A DNA stretch of 64,000 bases from Neisseria chenwenguii (GTDB lineage Bacteria > Pseudomonadota > Gammaproteobacteria > Burkholderiales > Neisseriaceae): NCBI RefSeq assembly GCF_002216145.1, contig NZ_CP022278.1, forward strand, positions 1,364,001-1,428,000, in the 5' to 3' direction. Numbering within the stretch: position 1 is the first letter of the stretch; every line of letters starts with the position of its first letter. The notes under the pieces were generated by a model. It worked only from the letters and a program-made list of their open reading frames with translations. It was not told the DNA's origin and made no database searches. Position numbers and translations under genes: made by a program. This document shows, piece by piece, positions 9,747-18,741 of the stretch.

Positions 9747-9778
9747 TGATAAATTTATTGGCAAGAATAAATTTATCA
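9747..9778. promoter_or_regulatory. Operator-like palindrome upstream of the small lipoprotein operon
   Basis: The perfect 13-bp arms TGATAAATTTATT (9747-9759) and AATAAATTTATCA (9766-9778) are separated by 6 bp. The half-site TGATAgATTTATT recurs upstream of the repressor gene (minus strand of 10658-10670), so both are likely bound by the adjacent S24 repressor. Confidence 0.55.
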
Positions 9779-9926
9779 AATTTTAATATATTTCTATATC
9801 ACTTTGTTCTGCATCGGAATTTTTTGTCTTGTGCTTTTTAGCCGTTTCAGATGGCATCCTGTCTAAAAGGATATCGTGCAAAAAAACCAAACGGGATAAA
9901 CCGCTTGGCCTTTTTAATTCTGCGCG

Positions 9927-10616
9927 TCAGTCCAATACCGACCACCAAAACACCCTGCCGATGATTTCGACGGCTTCTCCGTTGACAATTTCGTCGGGAT
10001 AAAAGCTGTTTTCGCTTTTGATTCTGATTTTTCCGCCCGGCAGGCGGTAGAGGTATTTGACGCGGTAGAGATCGTCGTGACGGAAGGCATAGATTTTGCC
10101 GTCTTTGATTTGGGTTGCACCCTTGTCGACGGCCAATGTCGTGCCGTCGGGAATTTTGCTCTCCATGCTGTCGCCGTCGAGCGTGCAACAGAACACATTC
10201 TCTTTACTGATGCCCTTGCGCCAGAGCGTGGCTTTTCCGAACGGCAACTGCAATCCGCCGTCGTCGGACTGTTCGAATGTTCCCGTTCCGCCTGCGAATC
10301 CGATTTGTTTGTAAAACGGGACAAATGCGTAGTCGTCCTGAGGCAGCGGGTCGTTGGCCGCCCAAAAGCGCAGCGGCGGAGCCGGGGAAATTTCGCTGCT
10401 TTTCGCTGCGGTTTCCTGCACATCGTCATCCAGCCAACCTGCGGGCAGACCCAACGCTTTTTCGATATGGGCGGCCAGTCCGTCGCCGATGTTGCGATGG
10501 CCTTTGAGCCATTGGTTGACTTGGGCGGGCTGTTTGCCGACGGCTTCGGCAAAGTTTTTCTGTCGTCCGCCGAAATGTTTGTTTATCAGCAGGCGTACTT
10601 TTTCGGGGCGTGTCAT
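9927..10616 (-). CDS. S24/LexA-family phage-type repressor (HTH plus autoprotease)
   Basis: The 229-aa product has an N-terminal helix-turn-helix (about residues 18-55, NFAEAVGKQPAQVNQWLKG) and a C-terminal S24 peptidase domain (about 100-225). The catalytic Ser150 is visible in GDSMESKIPDGT and the partner Lys187 in LYRVKYL. Such cI-like repressors keep prophage or accessory genes off and self-cleave when RecA filaments form after DNA damage. No integrase or structural phage genes surround it, so it is either an orphan of a decayed prophage or a domesticated regulator. The lipoprotein unit at 9025-9665 is the likely target, from the shared half-sites. Confidence 0.85.
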   Translation of the reverse strand: MTRPEKVRLLINKHFGGRQKNFAEAVGKQPAQVNQWLKGHRNIGDGLAAHIEKALGLPAGWLDDDVQETAAKSSEISPAPPLRFWAANDPLPQDDYAFVPFYKQIGFAGGTGTFEQSDDGGLQLPFGKATLWRKGISKENVFCCTLDGDSMESKIPDGTTLAVDKGATQIKDGKIYAFRHDDLYRVKYLYRLPGGKIRIKSENSFYPDEIVNGEAVEIIGRVFWWSVLD

Positions 10617-10640
10617 GAGGCGGCTTCTGATGGTTTTGAT

Positions 10641-10670
10641 TGATTTGAATATATCAAAATAAATCTATCA
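10641..10670. promoter_or_regulatory. Operator region of the S24 repressor gene
   Basis: The palindrome TGATTTGAATATATCA (10641-10656) is followed on the minus strand of 10658-10670 by TGATAGATTTATT. This matches, with one change, the arm of the 9747-9778 palindrome. Its place just upstream of the repressor start suggests autoregulation. Confidence 0.5.
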
Positions 10671-10746
10671 TTTCAATGGTTACACTTGCTGTCCTCTCTC
10701 TCTCAACATGCCGTCTGAAAAAATTAACCGTAAAACGCTAAAACCG

Positions 10747-10779
10747 ATGCCGTCTGAAACATGATTTTTCAGACGGCAT
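10747..10779. terminator. Inverted uptake-sequence pair (AT dialect)
   Basis: ATGCCGTCTGAA and its inverse complement form a hairpin between the repressor promoter region and the BASS transporter gene. Confidence 0.5.
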
Positions 10780-10960
10780 GGTTTGTTTGGAAGATGGTTT
10801 TGGTAATTTTGCGGACGGCGCAGGATTGTTGCGCGGGATTGGCGGAAAAAGGCGGCGGCGGTTTGCGCAACGGGGGAAAGCGGGGTAAAAGACGGAAGAT
10901 TTGCCGTTTCAGACGGCCTTTAGCGACAACAGCATTTGCATCAGCATAAAGGAGCAGAAG

Positions 10961-11920
10961 ATGCAGTTTTTAGCCAAGCTCAGCAGCCAGCTGACCCGTT
11001 TTACCGCCGCCATCATTATTTTTGCGGCGGTCATTGCCATGATCGAGCCTGCCACGTTTGCGTGGGTCAAGGGAGATGTGCAGATTTGGGTGTTGGGCAT
11101 CATTATGCTGGGGATGGGGATTACGCTGGGCAAGCGCGATTATGTGGTTTTGGCGCAGCGGCCGCTGGATATTTTTATCGGCGCGCTGGCGCAATATACG
11201 ATTATGCCGCTTCTGGCGGTTGGGATTGCGAAGGCACTCGGCCTTTCAGACGGCCTGACGCTGGGGCTGGTGTTGGTCGGAACCTGTCCGGGCGGGGTAT
11301 CGTCGAATATTATGAGTTTTCTGGCGAAGGGCGATGTGGCGTTTTCGGTGGGGATGACGACGGTTTCGACGGTTTTGGCACCGGTGGTAACGCCGCTTTG
11401 GATGACGGTTTTGGTCGGGCAGACGGTGGAGATGGACGGCTGGGCGATGTTTGAATTCATGCTGCTGGTGACGCTGTTGCCGGTGGTGGTCGGCTCGGGG
11501 GCGAACATTCTGCTTCAGGGGCGGCGCTGGTTTGACGATGTGCGCGCGGCGATGCCGGGCGTGGCAGTGTTGGCGTTTGCCTGTATCGTCGGCGGGGTGG
11601 CGGCGGTACACGGCCACCGTTTTATGGATTCTGCGGCGGTGATGCTGGCGGCGATTGCGGCGCACAATATTTTGGGTTATGTGCTGGGCTATTACGCGGG
11701 CGCGGCGGTCGGGATGGATACGGCGAAAAAGCGCACGCTTGCGATTGAGGTGGGCGTGCAGAACGCGGGTTTGGCAACGGGTTTGAGCGCGAAGTTTTTC
11801 CCGGCCAGCGCGGAATCTGCAGTGGCGACGGCGGTGGCCTGCGTGTGGCATTCCGTGTCGGGTACGGTGCTGGGCAACCTGTTTGCGTGGTGGAGTAAGC
11901 GAAAAGGGCAGGGCGGTTGA
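10961..11920 (+). CDS. Bile acid:sodium symporter family (BASS) transporter
   Basis: The 319-aa polytopic membrane protein resembles the structurally studied N. meningitidis ASBT homologue. Family motifs CPGGVSSNIMSFLAKGD and IEVGVQNAGLATGL mark the two crossover helices that bind Na+ and substrate. About ten membrane helices are apparent. ATG 10961 is preceded by GGAG at a fitting distance; an in-frame upstream extension covers an uptake sequence and is unlikely to be coding. The physiological substrate is not certain; bacterial relatives are proposed to carry small organic acids such as pantoate as well as bile salts. Confidence 0.87.
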   Translation: MQFLAKLSSQLTRFTAAIIIFAAVIAMIEPATFAWVKGDVQIWVLGIIMLGMGITLGKRDYVVLAQRPLDIFIGALAQYTIMPLLAVGIAKALGLSDGLTLGLVLVGTCPGGVSSNIMSFLAKGDVAFSVGMTTVSTVLAPVVTPLWMTVLVGQTVEMDGWAMFEFMLLVTLLPVVVGSGANILLQGRRWFDDVRAAMPGVAVLAFACIVGGVAAVHGHRFMDSAAVMLAAIAAHNILGYVLGYYAGAAVGMDTAKKRTLAIEVGVQNAGLATGLSAKFFPASAESAVATAVACVWHSVSGTVLGNLFAWWSKRKGQGG

Positions 11921-11945
11921 GCGTTTCAACGACCTCTCAATCGAA

Positions 11946-11980
11946 AAGGCCGTCTGAATTTTTTCAGACGGCCTTCTTTT
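11946..11980. terminator. Inverted uptake-sequence terminator between convergent genes
   Basis: AAGGCCGTCTGAA and its inverse complement form a hairpin followed by T-rich sequence, serving the BASS gene (+) and pitA (-). Confidence 0.8.
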
Positions 11981-11995
11981 TAGTGGCGTTCAAAA

Positions 11996-13570
11996 TCAGA
12001 ACACAGCCTGCAACACCAGATAGCACGCCACCGACAACACCGCGGCGGCGGGCAGGGTAATCACCCAAGCCAGGCCGATGGGTTTCATCAGCGACCAGTT
12101 GGCGTCGAGGTTGACCAGGCCGATGCCTAAAACGGCGCCGACGAGGATGTGGGTACTCGACACGGGCAAGCCCATCAGCGACGCACCCATCACGACGGCG
12201 GCGGCGGAAAGCTCGGCGGAGAAGCCGGAAGAGGGGTGCATTTTTGCCAAATCCGAGCCGACGGTTTTAATCACGTCCTTGCCGATAAACCACAGGCCGA
12301 CAATCAGGGCGATGCCGAAGGTCAGCATGGCGACGGGCGGAACGGCGTTTTGCTCGGTGATGTTGCCCGAACGCAAAACGTCCATAATCGCGGCAAACGG
12401 GCCGATGGCATTGGCAATGTCGTTGGCGCCGTGGCTGAAGGCGAAACCGCAGGCGGTAAAGACCTGCATCCAGCTGAACATCTGAAATGTGGATTTGCCC
12501 AAATCTTTGCGTTTGAGGTTTTTGGCGAACACGAATGTTCCCATCCAAACGCCCGCGCCGATCATGAAAATGGTCAGGAAGCTGTTGACGTTGCTCAGCC
12601 CCAAATGCAGGTTTTTCAGGCCTTTGAAAATCAGCATCGACGACACCATCATCGCGCCGACCGAGGCAATCACAGGTACCCACGAATGCAGCGCGCGGTA
12701 GGAGTCGACACCCTCTTTCCGCACGTCCAATTCATACAGACCACGGTAATAATCGGATTGCAGCTCGTCGGGATCGAAATCCGCTTCGTCGTAAATCTGC
12801 GCGTCGTGCGAGAGTTTGGTGGCGTAATCGGCTTTGCCGGCGTCGTCGAGACCCTCGAAAAATTCGTTGTGGCGCGCTTTGTAGGCACGGCGTTCCTGCT
12901 TGATTTCGGCCAGCGTTTTGTCTGCCCAGGCGTTGTAGTCCAACACATATTTTTTAACCAGGCCGAACACGACAAACGACACTGCGCCGCCCAATACCGG
13001 CGACAACACCCACGAAACCGCAATCTCGCCGAGTTTGCCCCATTTAATCAGGCCGCCCGCCTCAACATGGCTCATAAACGCCAGACACAGCGCGCTGCCG
13101 ACGATGCCGCCGATAATTGCGTGCGTCGTCGAAACCGGCAGCCCTTTTTTGGTGGCAAACAACAGCCACAGCGCCGCCGCCAACAGCGCCGACATCATGA
13201 TATAGACAAACTGCATCGGCTCGAGGCTCATCGCGTTCAAATCGATAATCCCTTTGCGGATGGTATCCGTTACCTCGCCACCGGCAATCACCGCGCCGCT
13301 GACCTCAAACACCGCCGCAATCAAAAGCGCCTGCGGAATCGTCAGCGTACCCGAACCGACGGAAGTTCCGAACGAGTTGGCAATATCGTTGCCGCCCACG
13401 TTAAACGCCATAAACACGCCGAACATCGTCGCCAGAATAAATAAAACGGCATGATTGCTATGCGTATAATCCAAGCCCCAAACGATAAAATAGCCGACCA
13501 TGCCCACAAGCATAGCGGCGAAAAAGGCATTAATCAGCTTCAGGTTTGATCCCGGTTGAGCCTGATTCAT
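11996..13570 (-). CDS. pitA: Inorganic phosphate transporter, PiT family
   Basis: The 524-aa membrane protein has the two PiT signature repeats: GGNDIANSFGTSVGSGTLT near the N-terminus and SHGANDIANAIGPFAAI in the second half. Both line the phosphate and cation path. Two hydrophobic halves flank a large charged cytoplasmic loop (about residues 230-330). ATG 13570 has a strong AAGGAAGA site; the longer upstream frame (to 13711) crosses the divergent anmK promoter region and is rejected. Function: low-affinity, cation-coupled phosphate uptake. Confidence 0.92.
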   Translation of the reverse strand: MNQAQPGSNLKLINAFFAAMLVGMVGYFIVWGLDYTHSNHAVLFILATMFGVFMAFNVGGNDIANSFGTSVGSGTLTIPQALLIAAVFEVSGAVIAGGEVTDTIRKGIIDLNAMSLEPMQFVYIMMSALLAAALWLLFATKKGLPVSTTHAIIGGIVGSALCLAFMSHVEAGGLIKWGKLGEIAVSWVLSPVLGGAVSFVVFGLVKKYVLDYNAWADKTLAEIKQERRAYKARHNEFFEGLDDAGKADYATKLSHDAQIYDEADFDPDELQSDYYRGLYELDVRKEGVDSYRALHSWVPVIASVGAMMVSSMLIFKGLKNLHLGLSNVNSFLTIFMIGAGVWMGTFVFAKNLKRKDLGKSTFQMFSWMQVFTACGFAFSHGANDIANAIGPFAAIMDVLRSGNITEQNAVPPVAMLTFGIALIVGLWFIGKDVIKTVGSDLAKMHPSSGFSAELSAAAVVMGASLMGLPVSSTHILVGAVLGIGLVNLDANWSLMKPIGLAWVITLPAAAVLSVACYLVLQAVF

Positions 13571-13761
13571 GAATGTCTTCCTTGCAAATAATTGGAACGC
13601 CCGCAAAAGCGGAAATTTTTTCAAGCGGCGATCTTGCCGACATTGGGCATTGTAACCCGTAATCCGCGTTCTGCCACCTCTTTCAACAAGAAATTTGCGC
13701 TGCCTCATCAACTGCGCAAAATCAGTTAAAATAAGCCTTTCCCCCCGAATTTCCCACCATC

Positions 13762-14865
13762 ATGAACAGCCAATACTACATCGGCCTGATGTCCGGCACC
13801 AGCATGGACGGTGCCGACGCCGTCCTCATCAAAATGAACGGCTGCCAATGGCAGGGCGCGCTCGCCCACAGCTTCGTTCCCTTTTCAGGCGGCCTCAAAG
13901 CACAACTCCTCGATCTGCAAAACGAAGGCCGCAACGAACTCCACCGCAGCCGCATCCTCGCCCAAAACCTCAGCGTCCTCTACGCCCGCGCCGTTGCCGA
14001 CCTCCTCTCCGCACAAAACCTCAGGCCGTCTGAAATCACCGCCATCGGCTGCCACGGCCAAACCATACGCCACGCCCCCGAACACGGATACAGCATCCAA
14101 ATCGCCGACCTGCCCCTCCTCGCCGAACTCACCGGCATCTTTACCGTCGGCGACTTCCGCAGCCGCGACCTCGCCGCCGGCGGACAAGGCGCCCCCCTCG
14201 TCCCCGCCTTCCACCAAGCTCTGTTCCAAAGCCCCGACGAAACCCGCGTCGTCCTCAACATCGGCGGCATTTCCAACATCAGCGTCCTCCCCCCCGAGGA
14301 AGCCGCCTTCGGCTTCGACACCGGCCCCGGCAACATGCTCATGGATGCCTGGACACAACACATCTGGCAGCTCCCCTACGACAAAAACGGCGAAAAAGCC
14401 GCACAAGGCCGTCTCCTCCCCGACCTCCTCAACCGCCTGCTCGACCACCCCTACTTCGCCCACCCCCACCCCAAAAGCACAGGCCGCGAACTCTTCTCCC
14501 TCGACTGGCTCAGAGGCCGTCTGAAAGGCGGCGAAGCTCCCGAAGACGTTCTCAAAACCCTGCTTCACTACACCGCCCAAACCATCTGCGACGCCACCCA
14601 CCGCGCCGCCCCAGACGTGCGCAACCTCTACATCTGCGGCGGCGGCATCCGCAACACTACCCTCATCCAAACCCTGCACGACCTCTTTACCGTGCGCAAC
14701 ACCATGCTCCACAGCACCCAAACCCTCAACCTCGACCCCCAATGGGTCGAAGCCGCCGCCTTCGCCTGGCTCGCCGCCTGCTGGATCAACCGAATCCCCG
14801 GCAACCCCGAGCGCGCCACCGGCGCAAAAAAGCCCTGCATCTTAGGTGCAGGGCATTATGCTTGA
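13762..14865 (+). CDS. anmK: Anhydro-N-acetylmuramic acid kinase
   Basis: The 367-aa sugar kinase of the ASKHA fold converts 1,6-anhydro-MurNAc, released in cell-wall turnover, to MurNAc-6-phosphate. The N-terminal ATP-binding motif GLMSGTSMDGADAVL and the later GFDTGPGNMLMDAW motif are diagnostic. It is divergent from pitA. The codon usage is notably C-rich in third positions, but the reading frame is intact. Confidence 0.93.
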   Translation: MNSQYYIGLMSGTSMDGADAVLIKMNGCQWQGALAHSFVPFSGGLKAQLLDLQNEGRNELHRSRILAQNLSVLYARAVADLLSAQNLRPSEITAIGCHGQTIRHAPEHGYSIQIADLPLLAELTGIFTVGDFRSRDLAAGGQGAPLVPAFHQALFQSPDETRVVLNIGGISNISVLPPEEAAFGFDTGPGNMLMDAWTQHIWQLPYDKNGEKAAQGRLLPDLLNRLLDHPYFAHPHPKSTGRELFSLDWLRGRLKGGEAPEDVLKTLLHYTAQTICDATHRAAPDVRNLYICGGGIRNTTLIQTLHDLFTVRNTMLHSTQTLNLDPQWVEAAAFAWLAACWINRIPGNPERATGAKKPCILGAGHYA

Positions 14866-14942
14866 GCGGTAGGGATAACGGCCGGCTGTTTGCGGTTCGG
14901 CGGTTGCGGAATATTTCCAACCGCCGGTTTGGAGGCCGCTGT

Positions 14943-15620
14943 TTACTGCTGCGGGGCAGTTGCGGGTTTGACCGGCTCGAATGCGGGCGGAGCATCGGTC
15001 TGCGGGGCTTCAGGATGCTGATCTGCTTCGGGTGTTTCAGGGCGCGGTTTGCGGCGTTCCGCTTTGTCCGCCGCACGCTGTTTGCGCTGTTCCAGCCATT
15101 GCTGCTGCTGTTTGGGCGTCAATACCTGGAACATGGCGTGGAAGTTTTTCAGACGGCGCAGTTGTGCGGCTTCGTGCTGCGGTTTGTGTTCGGCGCGATC
15201 GGCGTTCATATCGGCAATCATGCGGTCGGATTCGGCTTCCTCTTCGCCGATCAGACGGCGGGCGGCAGCCTCGTCGAATTTTTTACCGCTGATTAATTTA
15301 TCGACGGCTGCCTGACGTTCGGCTTCTTTTTTTATCCGTTCCTCGTGCTGCGCTTCCAAGCTGGCAAATTTGGCTTTCATTTTTTCCTCGTGCGCACTGC
15401 GTTCGGCCTGACGTTCCCGGCGCTCGTTTTCGAGAATTTTCCGGATTTTGGCTTTTTGGCGGCTGCTTAAATCCAAGCGGTCGAAACCGTGCGGCAGGTG
15501 CTCGGAACGCGTGCAGTCGCGGGAGCAGTCGTAGGCGGGTTTGTCTTTGGGCGGCTGGGCGGCGCAGGCGGTAGCGGAAAGGGTCAGCGCGGCAGTAGCG
15601 GCGGCGAGGTATTTTTTCAT
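14943..15620 (-). CDS. Periplasmic CpxP/Spy-like (LTXXQ) protein
   Basis: The 225-aa product has a signal peptide (MKKYLAAATAALTLSATACA) and a long, charged, mostly helical mature region. A DLSSRQKAKIRKILENER segment and later VLTPKQQQQWLEQRKQ fit the LTXXQ repeats of Spy/CpxP, ATP-independent periplasmic chaperones induced by envelope stress. The C-terminal 40 residues are Pro/Glu/Ala-rich and probably disordered. A Cys at the end of the signal peptide could be lipidated, but the lipobox is poor. Confidence 0.72.
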   Translation of the reverse strand: MKKYLAAATAALTLSATACAAQPPKDKPAYDCSRDCTRSEHLPHGFDRLDLSSRQKAKIRKILENERRERQAERSAHEEKMKAKFASLEAQHEERIKKEAERQAAVDKLISGKKFDEAAARRLIGEEEAESDRMIADMNADRAEHKPQHEAAQLRRLKNFHAMFQVLTPKQQQQWLEQRKQRAADKAERRKPRPETPEADQHPEAPQTDAPPAFEPVKPATAPQQ

Positions 15621-15739
15621 GATTATTATCCTGGTTGGGGAGTGTCTGTGAAAACCGACGGTATCGGCTTAATTTATGATAGTAAAGGGAATGGTTAAGA
15701 TGTGTAGGGATTATGAAAACTTACCCGACAAGACATAAT

Positions 15740-15799
15740 TTCAGACGGCATTAAAAACAGCGCACCTCCACGGATACGCTGTTTTTAATGCCGTCTGAA
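15740..15799. terminator. Long inverted repeat with uptake sequences at the end of mqo
   Basis: TTCAGACGGCATTAAAAACAGCG pairs exactly with its inverse complement ending at 15799 across a 14-nt loop. It acts as the 3' hairpin of the minus-strand mqo gene. Confidence 0.8.
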
Positions 15800-15815
15800 C
15801 GGTTACTCTATATAT

Positions 15816-17288
15816 TTAATGGTAAATGCCCAAAACTTCCGCCGTACTGCTGAGAATTTCCTCCGCCAATGCGGGGTTGTCGTTGAGCTTCACGCCATAA
15901 GCGGGTACGAGTTCTTTCAGACGGCCTGACCAGCGTTCGGCGCGGTCGGGGAAGCATTGGTTGACGAGTTTGATCATCAGCGGAACAGAGGTGGAGGCGC
16001 CGGGCGAGGCGCCCAAGAGCGCGGCCAGCGAGCCGTCGGCGTGGGCGACGAGTTCGGTGCCGAACTGCAATACGCCGCCTTTTTGGTTGTCTTTTTTAAT
16101 GACTTGAACGCGCTGTCCGGCGGTAATCAGTTCCCACTCGTCGGGATTGGCCTGCGGGTAGTATTCCAGCAGCGAGGCGATGCGTTCGTCTTTGGTTTTG
16201 CGCAATTCGCCGAGCAGGTATTTGGTCAGAGGCATGTTGTCCAAACCCGCGCGCAGCATGGGATAGAGGTTGTCGAAGTGGATGGACGTCGGTAAATCCA
16301 TCAGCGAACCCTGTTTGAGGAAGTTGGGTTTGAAGCCGGCGTAAGGGCCGAACATCAGGAAACGTTTGCCGCCGATGTTGCGGGTGTCGAGATGGGGAAC
16401 CGACATCGGCGGGGCGCCGACTGAGGCTTGTCCGTAAACTTTGGCGTTGTGCTGCTGCGCGGTCGCTTCGTTTTTGTTGTGCAGAAACAGGCCGGAAACG
16501 GGGAAGCCGCCGTAGCCTTTGCCTTCGGGAATGCCGGATTTCTGCAACAGCGGCAGCGCGCCGCCGCCTGCGCCCAAAAAAACAAAACGGCTGCGGAACG
16601 TCAGCTGCTGCGCGGGGTCGGCGGTGGCGACGGTTTTCACCACCCAAGCGCCGTCGGCCTCGCGGGTAATGTCTTCGACGTGGCGGTTGGTTTGCAGCTT
16701 CACGCCGTTTTGGGTCAGATAATGAATCATCTGGCGGGTCAGGTTGCCGAAATCGACGTCGGTGCCCTCGGCGGAATAAGTGGCGGCCAGCGGTTGCGCT
16801 TCGTCGCGGCCGTCCACCGTCAGCGGCGCCCATTCGCGGATTTTGCTGCGGTCGGTCGAAAATTCCATTTTTTCAAACAGCTTCTGCGGTTTGAAGGCGT
16901 CGTAACGCTTTTGCAGATAATCGCAATGGTCGGCCGTCATCACCAGCGACATGTGCGGCACGGTATTGATAAACGAGTTGTCGGCCAGACGGCCTTCTTT
17001 CACCAGCGACGCCCAAAACTGGCGGCTGATCTGAAACTGCTCGGCAATGCCCAGCGCACGTGCGGGATCGACTTTGCCGTCCGAACCCCGCGGCGCATAG
17101 TTCAGCTCGCACAAGGCCGAATGCCCCGTACCCGCGTTGTTCAACGCATCGGACGATTCCAGCGCCACATCGCCCAGCCGCTCGATAATCGTAATCTCCC
17201 AATCAGGCTCCAGCTCTTTCAGCAACACACCGAGCGTGGCGCTCATAATCCCGCCTCCCACCAATACCACATCAGTCGCGTCAGCCAT
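15816..17288 (-). CDS. mqo: Malate:quinone oxidoreductase
   Basis: The 490-aa FAD-dependent peripheral membrane enzyme oxidises malate to oxaloacetate and passes electrons to quinone, replacing or supplementing NAD-dependent malate dehydrogenase in the TCA cycle. The N-terminal dinucleotide-binding motif (VVLVGGGIMSATLG, residues 7-20) and the family segment NAGTGHSALCELNY are clear. ATG 17288 follows AAGGAG. Confidence 0.95.
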   Translation of the reverse strand: MADATDVVLVGGGIMSATLGVLLKELEPDWEITIIERLGDVALESSDALNNAGTGHSALCELNYAPRGSDGKVDPARALGIAEQFQISRQFWASLVKEGRLADNSFINTVPHMSLVMTADHCDYLQKRYDAFKPQKLFEKMEFSTDRSKIREWAPLTVDGRDEAQPLAATYSAEGTDVDFGNLTRQMIHYLTQNGVKLQTNRHVEDITREADGAWVVKTVATADPAQQLTFRSRFVFLGAGGGALPLLQKSGIPEGKGYGGFPVSGLFLHNKNEATAQQHNAKVYGQASVGAPPMSVPHLDTRNIGGKRFLMFGPYAGFKPNFLKQGSLMDLPTSIHFDNLYPMLRAGLDNMPLTKYLLGELRKTKDERIASLLEYYPQANPDEWELITAGQRVQVIKKDNQKGGVLQFGTELVAHADGSLAALLGASPGASTSVPLMIKLVNQCFPDRAERWSGRLKELVPAYGVKLNDNPALAEEILSSTAEVLGIYH

Positions 17289-17608
17289 GGTTTGACTCCT
17301 TGAAAACAGGCGTTGCCGCCTTTGCCGCCGTTTGAAGCCGAATTTATTAAGATATTCGGGCCGTTTCCGGCTGTTTGATTATATGTTTATATGCCGAATC
17401 CGCGTGCACGGATTGTTGACAACCTGTCCGGCAGAATTTATTAGATTTTTCGGATAAAAGCAAAGATTTTGTGCAACAGACGGTTAAATTATAAAAATCA
17501 AGGCCGTCTGAAACATTCAGACGGCCTTGATTCATCGGCAAAAGCGCGGGAATGTTTGATAGATTGTTAATTTATTAAATTTTTCGGATTTTTGTAGTTT
17601 ACTGTAGT
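17289..17608. other. Intergenic region between mqo and the 5-FCL gene
   Basis: No gene is supported. It contains an inverted AGGCCGTCTGAA pair at about 17500-17529 and AT-rich stretches. The mqo promoter must lie at its left end (minus strand). Confidence 0.5.
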
Positions 17609-18223
17609 TTATGTAGGTTGAGGCCGTCTGAAAAACTCATTTTTGAAGTAAAAAATCCCTTTTTCCGACACGAAACCGCCCAACGGAATATCGTGCGCCT
17701 CGCGCGGCAAAACGCCGACCATCTGGCAATCGAAACCTACGCCCAGCGTTTTGAGCGGCAAACGGTGGCGCAAAGCCGCCAGCGAGACATCGTAAAATCC
17801 GCCTGCCTGCCCCAAACGGTAGCCCTGCGCGTCGATGCCGACCACGGGCACCAACAGCAAATCCAAATCGTGCGCACGGATTTTGCGCCCCGCAAACTGC
17901 GGAATATAAAGTTTGCTCCGCCCGCGTTTGCGTTCCGGCGCCGCACCGTCCGAGTGATACGGCGTAAACCAGAGCCGTTTTTCGCGCGGCTCGATATAGG
18001 GTAGGAAAAGCCGCGCGCCGCGCTTTAAGGCCGTCTGAAAAAACAGGTTTAATTCAAGTTCCTTACCCATCGGCCAATACGCCCCGATCCGCGCCCCGCG
18101 CTTGGCAAAACGCTTGAGCAGGCGGTTGGCCGCCAGCGTCGCCGCGGCGCGCTCTTCACGGCTCATCGCGCTGCAGGCGCGGCGCAGTTGGCGGCGCAGT
18201 TCGGTTTTCTCCTGATTTTTCAC
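17609..18223 (-). CDS. 5-formyltetrahydrofolate cyclo-ligase
   Basis: About 204 aa. The enzyme converts 5-formyl-THF to 5,10-methenyl-THF using ATP. Visible features are the basic N-terminus (KTELRRQLRRACSAMS), the YWPMGKELELN segment and the family motif GQAGGFYD, which corresponds to the usual G-x-G-x-G-Y-Y-D loop. I prefer GTG 18223 (AAAGG upstream) because the longer frame from 18355 includes non-family sequence and overlaps the divergent small membrane protein gene. Confidence 0.85.
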   Translation of the reverse strand: MKNQEKTELRRQLRRACSAMSREERAAATLAANRLLKRFAKRGARIGAYWPMGKELELNLFFQTALKRGARLFLPYIEPREKRLWFTPYHSDGAAPERKRGRSKLYIPQFAGRKIRAHDLDLLLVPVVGIDAQGYRLGQAGGFYDVSLAALRHRLPLKTLGVGFDCQMVGVLPREAHDIPLGGFVSEKGIFYFKNEFFRRPQPT

Positions 18224-18335
18224 GGTACGGCCTTTGCTGTTAGAATCGGTCGGATTTATTATAAGACGGTGGCGGCAGGCTGCAAACCGCGCTTTGCGGG
18301 CATGAGGCCGTCTGAAAAAAACAGGAAACCGAACC

Positions 18336-18680
18336 ATGTGGCACATCGTCGTCATCGGCTATCTTTTTGTTGCCGTTATGTTTTCCCTTGCCCAGCCGAG
18401 TATCGTGCGGGCGCTGGTTTATCTCGCATTTTTGGCGGTTTCCCCGACCGTTTTGCTGATGTGGATTGCACTCGTGCGCCACCGCAACCGCAGGTTGAAA
18501 CAGGAAGCGCAGGCCGAATCCGCCGAGGCGCAAAACCACGCGCAAAGGCCGTCTGAAAGCGCAAAACCCCCGTGGCCGCCCTTTTCAGACGGCCTCAAAT
18601 CCTATATAATCCGCAGGCTTTCGTTTTTGAAAGCCTCGTTTTTTTTCAAACTACGCCCACTTTCGCCGAAGGGTGCTTGA
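18336..18680 (+). CDS. Small membrane protein, 114 aa
   Basis: Two hydrophobic helices (about residues 3-45) are followed by a basic, Glu/Gln/Ala-rich tail. The last third of the frame (from about 18550) overlaps an uptake sequence and the rpsB promoter, so the conserved protein may effectively be the first 70 residues. It is divergent from the 5-FCL gene. No family recognised. Confidence 0.5.
   Translation: MWHIVVIGYLFVAVMFSLAQPSIVRALVYLAFLAVSPTVLLMWIALVRHRNRRLKQEAQAESAEAQNHAQRPSESAKPPWPPFSDGLKSYIIRRLSFLKASFFFKLRPLSPKGA
18605..18610 (+). promoter_or_regulatory. rpsB promoter -10 box
   Basis: Perfect TATAAT lies 132 nt before the rpsB start; the -35 region is weak and overlaps an inverted uptake sequence. 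Confidence 0.55.
18615..18646 (+). terminator. Terminator-like hairpin at the start of the rpsB leader
   Basis: AGGCTTTC / GAAAGCCT with a 6-nt loop is followed, after CG, by eight T. It comes directly after the -10 box, so it may end upstream transcription or act as an attenuator in the rpsB leader. Confidence 0.6.
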
Positions 18681-18741
18681 TGAAATCAAGTTCTATGCGA
18701 TTGAATGTGTGCTCCTAACCCTTTCAATTTTAAGGAATATT

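Noticed and set aside
9927..10616. Complete prophage around the S24 repressor
   Set aside because: No integrase, structural or lysis genes recognised within the flanking sequence.
12149..13444. 431-codon plus-strand frame opposite pitA
   Set aside because: Arg/His/Gln-rich shadow of a real PiT transporter gene; no start signal.
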